Of a DNA stretch of 7,894 nucleotides, positions 1 to 6,175 are shown one piece after another. The notes below the pieces were generated by a model. It saw nothing but the letters and a program-made list of their open reading frames with translations, had not been told where the DNA came from and ran no database searches. This DNA is from an uncultured Novosphingobium sp. (GTDB lineage Bacteria > Pseudomonadota > Alphaproteobacteria > Sphingomonadales > Sphingomonadaceae). The stretch is from contig CALLNA010000069.1 of assembly GCA_938005655.1 (NCBI GenBank), positions 1-7,894 of the forward strand, given 5' to 3'. Made by a program: the position numbers and the translations under genes. How positions within the stretch are numbered: the stretch's first letter is position 1; every line of letters starts with the position of its first letter.

Positions 1-2989
1 TCCGCACGTTGAACACCAAGGGCAGCCGCGCCAGCCTGCGGATCAGGAAGTTCGATTTCGCGCCCTTGCCCTGGCTCACGCCCGAAAAGCCGATGTCCGT
101 GATCATCTCCCCGGCCAGCGGGCCGTTCATCCGGATGGTGAGATCCTTGTAGTCCAGCGATTTCAGCGCCTGAAACGCCATGTTGCCCCAGAAGCCGACA
201 TCCTGCCGCGATACCTCGCCGACATAGGCGATGTGCCCGCCCGTCCGGGCGCGGAGCTCGCCGCCTTCGATCCGCCCGCCCCGCGCGTCGAAGATCATCG
301 GCAGGGTGCCGTCGAACGTTCCGGTGGCATCCAGATTGTCGAAGGCCATCTCCTTCAGGAACAGCGCCGCGTCGGCGCCCTTCACATGGAAGGTGAGCCG
401 CCGCTCGCCCGCCACGTCGAAATCGAGGACGGTGGGATCCAGGACGAGCTCGCCGCCCGCGAAGGGCCAGCGGGCACCTTCCACTCGCACGCGGCGGCTG
501 TCGAGCAGCTGATAGCGCAGCACGCCGCCGCGCACCGGAACGCCCGGATTGATCTCGGCTATATTGGCTGTCTGCCCCGGCGCGCTGCGCAGGTTCAGCA
601 GGTCGGTGAAGTCGAGCTGCGTCGTGAGCCCCTGCACCGGGCCGAAGGCCGCGGCCAGGGCGACATCGGTCGCCGTGAAATGGCCGGTGCTGGCGACCGT
701 GTCGCCCGACCAGCCGAACCGGCCGGTCCCGGCGACGAGCCCGTCCACATCGGCGATCACGCCATAGGTCAGCGAAGTGAGATCGCTGGGCTGAAGGCCG
801 TCCGTATGGAAGCGGATGCCGGGCACGTCGAGCAGGGCCTGTCCTTCCGCGCGGGCCAGGTCATGCGCGATCTTCACCGTCCCCACGGGCAGCTGGTGCT
901 TGGGGCTGACGAATGCGGCTTGTGCGTCGATCTTGCCGTCGTGCAGGCGCAAGCTGCCGTTCGGCGCCGCCAGGGGCTCGAAGCGCGCCGCCGCCTCCGC
1001 GTCGGCAAGGGTGAAACTGCCCCGCAGCAAGAAGTCGCCGTTCTCGACATGCCAGCTGCCCTTGCCTTCCGAGAGCTGCAGCGGCACCGCGCCGATCTGG
1101 CCGCCGAGCGCGTCGAATTCCCCGCCCAGGCCCGAGCGGAAGCTGCCATCCAGCTGGCCGATATCGAGGCGGGTCGGCCGATCGCCCCCCAGGCGCGCCG
1201 CAGCCCTGGTGACGGTGAACCGGCTGGCGGCCAGATCGAGCTGTGCCGCTTCCGCCGCAACGCGCAAGGCACTGTCGCCCACGCTGCCCTTCAGCTCCGG
1301 CTGTGCGAGCCGAATACCGCCGGCGAGCCCGTGCGGCCCCCATCGGACCATTGCCGGCCCGAGCGGGCACAGCTTGAGGCGATCGCCGTCCAGGACGGCA
1401 CCGCCCATCGCCACATGCGAAAAGCCGATCATGCTGCACTGGGGGTTCACCGCGAGCATCTGCGCATCCCAGTGCACCAGGAGTGGCATCGACAGCCCGT
1501 CGACGCGCCCGCCGCGCACCGGCCCCGACAAGGTCATGGCGGTCCGTACGTCCCCAGCCGTTCCGCGCAGGCTGAAATCGAGGCCCGAGAGTTCGAGCCG
1601 GGCGCCGTCGGCGACATAGGGCCGCACCAGGCCGGTGCCGCGCAGTTCGCGGCTCCCCGGCCGGCGGGACAGGCGGACCGCCGCATCCGGCAGTCCGCCG
1701 CCGCCGAGCGAGAGCTGCCCCGCGAGATCGAGCCCGCCATCGCGCAGGTCGAGCCCCAGCCCCGTATCCTGGCCGAAACGCAATCGCGCTCCCGAGCGCG
1801 CGGCAAGGTCCAACCGGCGCACGCGGAGCGTGGTCCGATCGGCATGCATCGCGAGCTCGAGAGCCGCGGATCCGCCAAAGGCGCGGCCGGCTTCGCCCAT
1901 GGCGTGCAGGAGCCGGCGGACCAGCGGCGCGACCGGCGTTCCCTGCCCGACATTGCCATAGCCCGCGACCCGGCCGAGCAGGGACGCGGGCAATGCCGCT
2001 CCCTCCAGGGCGACCTCGCCCTGGAACGCAGCGGTTCCGCCGAATGCATAGCGGCCGGATATCGCCGCCGAACCCGCGCTGACCTGCGCGGCGGCAAGCG
2101 CGCCGGAGCGCAGCGCGACGCTGCCCTCCGTACGGGCGACATCCCCATCGAACCCGATACCGCCACGCAACCGGCGCAACTGCCCCAAGGGCGAATCCAT
2201 GGCCGCGGCATCCAGGTCGGCACTGCCCTTCCAGCGTGCCAGCGATGCTTCCAGCGCCGCCCGGACCGCGACACGGAGCTGAGTCACATGGGTATCCGCG
2301 CAGGCGATCCGCGCTGCCTGGACCGGGCCGTCGAGGCGCGGTGCCCCGTGCCTGATGCCCACCTGCATCCTGGCCGCGACGCCCTCCAGGGCGCAGTCCG
2401 CGATGCGCAGGCGGGAGGCGTCGGCCCGCAGCGTGCCGGCAAAGCCGTCGGCCAGCATTCCCTTGCCGCTGAGGCCGAGCACGACCAGGCCGCCGCCGCT
2501 GTCGAGCCGGAGCTGGGCGTCGGCGACATCCACGATCAGGCGGGGCAGCGAGAATGGCTTGCCGGATGGCGGCGGCAGCAGCCGGTCCAGCGATCCCATC
2601 GAAAGCGCGCCGTTGACGATCCGGCCCCTGGCCCGGACCTTGCCCGCCTTCGCCACCAGCACCTCCGCCCGCCAGGGGTAGAGCGACGTGCGTAGCTCGA
2701 TCCAGTCCGCGACGAGGTCGGGGTCGCGCGGGTCGCCGATCGACACGTTGACCAGCCGTTGCCGCCAGGGCGACAGCTGCTCGATCTCATATCGGGCGGG
2801 AACGCCGCGCCTGGCCAGTTCGCGATCGACGAAGCCGCGCGCGATCGTGCGGCGCTGCAGCCATGCCGCCCCCACCGCCACGGCCAGGAGGACCAGCAGA
2901 CCGATGGCCGCACGGCGCCAACGCCATGGCGCGCGCGGAGCAGCCGCTCGCGCGCTTCCGGCGTCCGCTTCTTGGTCACTAAGGTCCAC
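1..2989 (-). CDS. YdbH-like AsmA-family intermembrane transport protein (3' end outside window)
   Basis: Probable inner-membrane-anchored periplasmic protein that helps move phospholipid to the outer membrane; YdbH, TamB and YhdP are the AsmA-like proteins with this shared role in E. coli, and YdbH works with the lipoprotein YnbE. The frame is open from the start to the left edge (996 codons) with no stop. Seen: a short acidic/Ala-rich cytoplasmic leader, one TM segment at about residues 27-44 (AAIGLLVLLAVAVGAAWL), then RELARRGVPARYEIEQL and a long run of repetitive beta-rich sequence. The C-terminal DctA-YdbH domain shows GGHIAYVGEVS (917-927), KSLDYKDLTIRMNGPL (943-958), DIGFSGVSQG (965-974) and RRLARLPLVFNVR at the edge. 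I chose GTG at 2989 because GGAG lies 5 nt upstream and no ATG is in frame after the upstream TAG (3038-3040). Family members usually end soon after this last motif, so perhaps 20-60 residues are missing. ynbE- and ydbL-like genes would be expected next to the left (inference). Confidence 0.88.
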   Translation of the reverse strand, partial: MDLSDQEADAGSARAAAPRAPWRWRRAAIGLLVLLAVAVGAAWLQRRTIARGFVDRELARRGVPARYEIEQLSPWRQRLVNVSIGDPRDPDLVADWIELRTSLYPWRAEVLVAKAGKVRARGRIVNGALSMGSLDRLLPPPSGKPFSLPRLIVDVADAQLRLDSGGGLVVLGLSGKGMLADGFAGTLRADASRLRIADCALEGVAARMQVGIRHGAPRLDGPVQAARIACADTHVTQLRVAVRAALEASLARWKGSADLDAAAMDSPLGQLRRLRGGIGFDGDVARTEGSVALRSGALAAAQVSAGSAAISGRYAFGGTAAFQGEVALEGAALPASLLGRVAGYGNVGQGTPVAPLVRRLLHAMGEAGRAFGGSAALELAMHADRTTLRVRRLDLAARSGARLRFGQDTGLGLDLRDGGLDLAGQLSLGGGGLPDAAVRLSRRPGSRELRGTGLVRPYVADGARLELSGLDFSLRGTAGDVRTAMTLSGPVRGGRVDGLSMPLLVHWDAQMLAVNPQCSMIGFSHVAMGGAVLDGDRLKLCPLGPAMVRWGPHGLAGGIRLAQPELKGSVGDSALRVAAEAAQLDLAASRFTVTRAAARLGGDRPTRLDIGQLDGSFRSGLGGEFDALGGQIGAVPLQLSEGKGSWHVENGDFLLRGSFTLADAEAAARFEPLAAPNGSLRLHDGKIDAQAAFVSPKHQLPVGTVKIAHDLARAEGQALLDVPGIRFHTDGLQPSDLTSLTYGVIADVDGLVAGTGRFGWSGDTVASTGHFTATDVALAAAFGPVQGLTTQLDFTDLLNLRSAPGQTANIAEINPGVPVRGGVLRYQLLDSRRVRVEGARWPFAGGELVLDPTVLDFDVAGERRLTFHVKGADAALFLKEMAFDNLDATGTFDGTLPMIFDARGGRIEGGELRARTGGHIAYVGEVSRQDVGFWGNMAFQALKSLDYKDLTIRMNGPLAGEMITDIGFSGVSQGKGAKSNFLIRRLARLPLVFNVR

Positions 2990-2994
2990 GCCCG

Positions 2995-2998
2995 CTCC
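2995..2998 (-). promoter_or_regulatory. Ribosome binding site for the YdbH-like gene
   Basis: GGAG on the minus strand, 5 nt before the GTG at 2989. It decides the start: the TTG codons further upstream (3007 and 3004) have no Shine-Dalgarno sequence at a usable distance. Confidence 0.55.
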
Positions 2999-3041
2999 AG
3001 CCAACAAGCGCCCATCCGGTTGCGGCGCCGCGATCTCCTAG

Positions 3042-3071
3042 AGTATTTTCATCCCCCAAAGGTTCCGTCAA
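3042..3071 (-). promoter_or_regulatory. Candidate sigma-70 promoter for the YdbH-like gene
   Basis: On the minus strand, TTGACG (3071-3066, five of six matches to the -35 consensus) is followed after 18 nt by AATACT (3047-3042, four of six matches to the -10). This would start transcription near 3035 and leave a leader of about 45 nt before the GTG at 2989. It lies in an A/T-richer patch of an otherwise very GC-rich region. It suggests that the YdbH-like gene is not simply read through from the regulator upstream. Identified by eye only. Confidence 0.35.
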
Positions 3072-3114
3072 AGGCAAGCGGCACGGGAATTCGTCGGCCA
3101 CGGCCTTGCCTCTG
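3069..3114 (-). repeat. Inverted repeat / hairpin after the LytTR gene
   Basis: Minus-strand arms CAGAGGCAAG (3114-3105) and CTTGCCTTTG (3078-3069) pair over 10 bp with one G-U wobble. The 26-nt interior can form a further short GGC/GCC and ACG/CGT stem. It starts 10 bases after the LytTR stop codon, so it could end that transcript, but no U-tract follows. Its distal arm overlaps the candidate -35 element (3071-3066). Confidence 0.4.
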
Positions 3115-3123
3115 CTCCATGCG

Positions 3124-3561
3124 CTATGCCGGCATCGCCGCCATGGTGGGAGGAACGTCCAGGGCCTCGCGCAGGGCGGGCTGGCGGGAGCGGCTGACGG
3201 GCAGCGGCGCTCCTTCGCTCAGATATAGCCGCCACCGATCGCCGTCGCGCTCGAGGCGTTGCGCCTGGGCCAGGTTGGCGATCGCCGAGCGGTGGATGCG
3301 CAGGAAGCTCCCCGGCAGTTGCGCCGCCAGGCCGTCGAGGCGCGCGGCATGCAGCAGGCTGCGGCCGCCGACCAGCCGCAGCTCGACATAGTCGTCGGCG
3401 CCCACCACGGCCAGAATCTCGGCGATCGGCACCAGCTCGACGCCCCGCGCCGAAGCCACGGTCAGGCGGTCCGGGCGGCTGACAGCGCGGGTAAGGGCAG
3501 CCTCGCGGCCGCGATCGTCCCGGCCGAGCCGAACGACTTCGACCATCAGCAGCGGCAGCAC
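3124..3561 (-). CDS. LytTR DNA-binding domain protein (C-terminal half of split regulator)
   Basis: DNA-binding output module. Residues about 33-134 form a LytTR domain: LTVASARGVELVPIAEI opens it, DDYVELRLVGGRSLLH follows, and the hallmark FLRIHRSAIANL (86-97) and PVSRSRQPALREAL (121-134) close it. LytTR domains bind pairs of short direct repeats as dimers. The GTG at 3561 is the start by default. It falls inside a hydrophobic stretch (LPLLMVEVV), has no convincing Shine-Dalgarno sequence, and has ATG at 3546 as an alternative. Translation from here would need re-initiation 81 bases after the amber codon. Such a product would lack its own sensor and keep only the end of the last TM helix. 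The frame upstream is open back to the TAG at 3643-3645, so this piece is more naturally the tail of the upstream frame than an independent gene. Confidence 0.7.
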   Translation of the reverse strand: MLPLLMVEVVRLGRDDRGREAALTRAVSRPDRLTVASARGVELVPIAEILAVVGADDYVELRLVGGRSLLHAARLDGLAAQLPGSFLRIHRSAIANLAQAQRLERDGDRWRLYLSEGAPLPVSRSRQPALREALDVPPTMAAMPA

Positions 3562-3642
3562 CAGGCCGGCCGCGAGCAGGAAATAGGAGAGATCGGCCAG
3601 CCATTCGGGAAATGCGAGGGCCAGGGCGATGAACAGCGCCAG

Positions 3643-4560
3643 CTAGGCCAGGGCCGGCCGCGCGCCGGGAACCCGCAGGCGCACGCCCGCCGCAGCCGGC
3701 ACGACGGCAAGCGCAACCCCCAGGATCAGCGCCCAGGCCGTCTTGATGTCGAAGCCCGGAAGCAGCGCCGTGGCACCGATCACGCCGGCGGCCAGGCCGA
3801 TCATCGGCGCGCGGGCCCTGGGGAAGAACCGGGTCGTGACATAGGCCACCAGCAGAAGCGCGAAACTGGCCGCCAGCACCCAGATGGCGCTCATTCGCCA
3901 GGCATGCAGGGGATAGGAATAGTCGAACAGCGTCCGCATGCTCTCGACGATCGCCTGCAAGGTGGCGACCGCGGCCATGCCGGCCAGGATCAGGCTCGAT
4001 CCGGTGCGGCGCATGGCACGGATGGCGCCGAAGCCGAACGCAGCGGCCAGCAGGCTGCCGGCCGCAAGGAACGTGACGGCCAGCGGCGCGACGCGTTGCG
4101 GACGGGGATAGGGCAACACGGCCAGGGCGCTCATCGGGCGGGCGAAATGCAGGCCGCCATGAAAGGACGACAGATGCAGTACCAACTGGTTCCCGCCGGG
4201 CTGCCAGGCGCCTTCGCGGATCGGGAAGATCGCCTGGTAGCGGCCGGGGATTTCGGCCTGCGCCGTGGCGCCCGGGCGGCCGTTGATGCCCAGGTGCCGG
4301 CCGTTGAGCCAGGCCTCGGACGAGGCGACGCCCGCCACATAGAGGACGCGCGGCCGGGCGTCGGCCGGGGCGCCGAGGACGGCGCGGATCCAGAGCTCGC
4401 GGCCCTGCGGGTCGACGAAATCCTGAATCGGGTGGCAATCGCGCAGCAGCGGGCCCGCCGGACCGGCCGCGCCGCGACAGGCTTGCCACGAAATGCCCTG
4501 GGCCCGGGCCGGGATCACGAAGCCCATCAGGAGGATGGTGAGAAACAGGATTCGCCGCAT
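3643..4560 (-). CDS. Periplasmic-sensor multi-TM protein (N-terminal half of split LytTR regulator)
   Basis: Senses an unknown periplasmic signal. Seen: a signal peptide with a probable cut after residue 20 (FVIPARA), two lone cysteines (C28, C42) that could form a periplasmic disulfide, and a beta-rich domain at about 45-140 with AWLNGRHLGINGRPG (83-97), EIPG (103-106) and PGGNQLVLHLSS (121-132). That pattern resembles the galactose-binding/jelly-roll fold; the ligand cannot be inferred. TM helices lie near 158-180, 188-206, 223-243, 252-270 and 273-293, and the frame then stops at 306 (TAG), before the last one or two helices and the LytTR domain. The ATG at 4560 is favoured by AGAGGGGG just upstream and by a TAG five codons before it (4574-4572). 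It is divergent from the hydrolase gene. Alone, this product has no output domain. Confidence 0.75.
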   Translation of the reverse strand: MRRILFLTILLMGFVIPARAQGISWQACRGAAGPAGPLLRDCHPIQDFVDPQGRELWIRAVLGAPADARPRVLYVAGVASSEAWLNGRHLGINGRPGATAQAEIPGRYQAIFPIREGAWQPGGNQLVLHLSSFHGGLHFARPMSALAVLPYPRPQRVAPLAVTFLAAGSLLAAAFGFGAIRAMRRTGSSLILAGMAAVATLQAIVESMRTLFDYSYPLHAWRMSAIWVLAASFALLLVAYVTTRFFPRARAPMIGLAAGVIGATALLPGFDIKTAWALILGVALAVVPAAAGVRLRVPGARPALA

Positions 4561-4578
4561 GCGCCCCCTCTAGGGCGC
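4561..4578 (-). promoter_or_regulatory. Hairpin presenting the regulator's ribosome binding site
   Basis: On the minus strand GCGCCC (4578-4573), loop TAGAGG, GGGCGC (4566-4561) abuts the ATG at 4560. The 6-bp stem is all G-C pairs, and the Shine-Dalgarno core AGAGG sits in the loop. It could modulate translation of the sensor-LytTR frame. By eye only. Confidence 0.4.
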
Positions 4579-4608
4579 CACTCGCCGAGATGCACCGCCA
4601 TTCGCCGA
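4576..4608 (-). promoter_or_regulatory. Tandem direct repeat, candidate LytTR operator
   Basis: Minus-strand TCGGCGAATGGCG (4608-4596) and TCGGCGAGTGGCG (4588-4576) match at 12 of 13 bases and are exactly 20 bp apart start to start, two helical turns. LytTR proteins typically bind two short direct repeats about two turns apart on one face of the helix. The location between a LytTR gene and a divergent hydrolase gene fits auto- or cross-regulation. Binding is inferred. Confidence 0.4.
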
Positions 4609-4616
4609 TGATCGGC
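4604..4616. repeat. Short palindrome GCCGAT-g-ATCGGC
   Basis: A perfect 6-bp inverted repeat around one central base in the divergent spacer. It overlaps the distal copy of the direct repeat by five bases. It could be a dimeric operator half or chance; a 13-mer of this kind is not rare in GC-rich DNA. Confidence 0.3.
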
Positions 4617-4671
4617 TGTCGTTGACCGAAGCGGGGTGGCGGTCGGCACCGCGAGCGGCTCAGCCATCGGC

Positions 4672-6129
4672 ATGACCTGCACATCGCTCAATCGCCGCGG
4701 CCTGCTCGCCGCCGCCGCCATCGCCCTTCCCGCCCTGGCGTTCGCTCGCGTCTCGGCGCAGACCGCGCCTCCGTCGCAGGCCGGCCCCTTCCGCTTCAAG
4801 GGCTGGCGCAACGCGGAGACCGATGCCGAAAGAGGCTTCTTCGAAGTACCCGAGGATCGCCGCGATCCCCGTTCGCGCAAGATCCGGCTCGGCTATGTCC
4901 GGTTCCCCTCGACGGCGGCCAGGCCGGGCCCGCCGATCATCTACCTGGCCGGAGGGCCCGGCGGCGAGGCGACCGGCGCGGCGACCGGGCCGCGCTTTCC
5001 GATCTTCATGGCCCTGCGCGCCGTGGCCGACGTCATCGCCTTCGACCAGCGGGGCACCGGCCTGTCCAGCACCATCCCGGAGCGGCCGGCCTCGACGCGT
5101 CCCGTGCCGGAATTCACCGAAGCCGGGCTGACCTCCTATTTCCGTTCGGAACTCCAGAGCGCCTGGGCCGACTGGACCAAGGCCGGCGTGGCCATGGCCG
5201 GCTACAATACCGAGCAGAGCGCCGACGATATCGACGATCTGCGACGGCATCTGGGCGCGGAGAAGATCGACCTCTGGGGCACCAGCTATGGTTCGCACCT
5301 GGCGCTCAGCGTGCTCAAGCGGCATGGCGACAGAGTGAACCGCGTGGCTCTGTCCAGCCTGGAGGGCCAGGACCAGACGGTGAAGCGGCCGGCACGGATC
5401 GATGCCTATCTGCGCCAGGTGGACGCGCTGCTCGGCACCGACCCGGCCGCCCGTGCAGCGGTGCCGGACCTGCCGGCCCTGATGCGCCGCGTGCATGCCC
5501 GGATGGAAGCGCAGCCGGCCTTGACCGCGGTCACGCTGAACGGCGCGCCGGCCGAGATCCGGATGGGCGGCTTCGGCGTGCAGATGCTGGCGAGCGGGCT
5601 GATCGCCAATCCCCGCACCCTCGCCATGCTGCCGGGCCTCTATCTGGCACTGGATGCCGGCAAGACCGGGGCGCTGACGCCGTTCCTGGGCGACGTGGCC
5701 GGCCTGCTGAACCTGCGGGGAATGCCCGAGGCCATGGATCTGGCGTCCGGAATATCGCCGCGCCGGCTGGCCCTGATCCGGCGCGAGGCGCGGGCCGCCG
5801 TGCTGGGCGAGGCGCTGAACTTCCCCATGCCGCAGCTGCTGGGCGCCATCCCGGGCGTCGACCTGGGCGACGGCTTCCGCGCCGCGATCCGCATCGACCA
5901 CCCCGCCCTGCTGATTGCCGGATCGCTGGACGGCCGCACGCCGCTGGCCGAGCAGGACGAAGTGGCGGCGCAGTTCCGGCGCAAGTCCCGGCTCGTCGTC
6001 GAGAATGCCGGCCACAACGTCTTCGAGGCGCATCCCGAGGTGCAGCCCCTGCTGGTGCGCTTCTTCCGCGGCGAGGCCGTGGCCGACACCCGGCTGACGC
6101 TGCCGCCGCCGAAGTTCCAGGTGGCGTGA
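4672..6129 (+). CDS. Exported alpha/beta hydrolase, S33 / tripeptidyl aminopeptidase-like
   Basis: Probable periplasmic peptidase or esterase that removes N-terminal residues or small acyl/peptidyl groups; the exact substrate is unknown. From the ATG at 4672 it has 485 residues. N-terminal NRRGLLAAAAIALPALAFA has twin-arginine (R8, R9) signal character, with likely cleavage after VSA (A29). Oxyanion-loop GGPGG begins at residue 94; FDQRGTGLS, typical of the S33 family, is at 124-132; nucleophile S205 lies in GTSYG; D420 in GSLDGRTP and H448 in NAGHNVF complete the triad. The C-terminal part matches the TAP-like lid/C-terminal region. The mature protein has no cysteine. A GTG at 4636 would add 12 residues; neither start has a good Shine-Dalgarno sequence, and the ATG gives the more normal signal peptide. 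The gene is divergent from the LytTR regulator and convergent with the receptor gene. Confidence 0.9.
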   Translation: MTCTSLNRRGLLAAAAIALPALAFARVSAQTAPPSQAGPFRFKGWRNAETDAERGFFEVPEDRRDPRSRKIRLGYVRFPSTAARPGPPIIYLAGGPGGEATGAATGPRFPIFMALRAVADVIAFDQRGTGLSSTIPERPASTRPVPEFTEAGLTSYFRSELQSAWADWTKAGVAMAGYNTEQSADDIDDLRRHLGAEKIDLWGTSYGSHLALSVLKRHGDRVNRVALSSLEGQDQTVKRPARIDAYLRQVDALLGTDPAARAAVPDLPALMRRVHARMEAQPALTAVTLNGAPAEIRMGGFGVQMLASGLIANPRTLAMLPGLYLALDAGKTGALTPFLGDVAGLLNLRGMPEAMDLASGISPRRLALIRREARAAVLGEALNFPMPQLLGAIPGVDLGDGFRAAIRIDHPALLIAGSLDGRTPLAEQDEVAAQFRRKSRLVVENAGHNVFEAHPEVQPLLVRFFRGEAVADTRLTLPPPKFQVA

Positions 6130-6134
6130 TCGGG

Positions 6135-6160
6135 CGGGGTGCCGCGCGGCCGGCACCCCG
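6135..6160. terminator. Hairpin terminator candidate between convergent genes
   Basis: CGGGGTGCCG (6135-6144) and CGGCACCCCG (6151-6160) form a perfect 10-bp stem with a 6-nt loop. It begins 5 bases after the hydrolase stop and lies 15 bases from the receptor stop, so it could serve both strands. No U-tract is present on either side, so efficient intrinsic termination is uncertain. Confidence 0.55.
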
Positions 6161-6175
6161 TCTCCGGACGGCGCG

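Larger units (their letters stand above)
3124..4560 (-). pseudogene. Membrane-bound LytTR regulator interrupted by an in-frame amber codon
   Basis: Read as one frame, 4560 to 3124 holds 478 codons: signal peptide, periplasmic beta-sandwich sensor, a bundle of about seven TM helices, cytoplasmic linker and LytTR DNA-binding domain. This is a complete and typical architecture for sphingomonad membrane LytTR proteins. Codon 306 is TAG (3645-3643). The 27 codons between it and the next usable start encode a normal hydrophobic segment (FIALALAF..WLADLSYFLLAAGLVLPLLM), so coding continuity is preserved across the stop, with no frameshift and no other lesion. TAG is one base from TAC/TAT, CAG or TGG. 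It may be a recent nonsense mutation, a sequencing error, a suppressed stop, or a real split into two proteins. The two halves are annotated separately. Confidence 0.75.

Noticed and set aside
233..2695. 820-codon open frame on the plus strand
   Set aside because: It lies codon-for-codon opposite the YdbH-like gene. Antisense stops there need TTA, CTA or TCA in the sense frame, and none fall in that frame in this high-GC gene. The product is Arg/Gln/His/Gly/Ala-rich with no recognisable domain.
3259..4611. 450-codon plus-strand frame opposite the LytTR regulator
   Set aside because: Codon-aligned antisense shadow with low-complexity Arg/Gln/Gly/His composition. It runs through the amber site as CTA (Leu) and shows no domain.
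4622..4650. TTGACC at 4622-4627 as a -35 box for the hydrolase
   Set aside because: No acceptable -10 hexamer lies 16-19 bases downstream; the region is G/C only.
3068..4684. 538-codon minus-strand frame overlapping the LytTR regulator
   Set aside because: Same strand but shifted frame; Arg/Gly/Pro-rich throughout, whereas the 4560-start frame has a signal peptide, TM helices and a LytTR domain.
4672..6129. Hydrolase as a siderophore esterase serving the neighbouring receptor
   Set aside because: The GGPG oxyanion loop and FDQRGTGLS motif place it with S33 peptidase-type hydrolases, not the Fes/IroE esterases, and the genes are convergent rather than co-transcribed.
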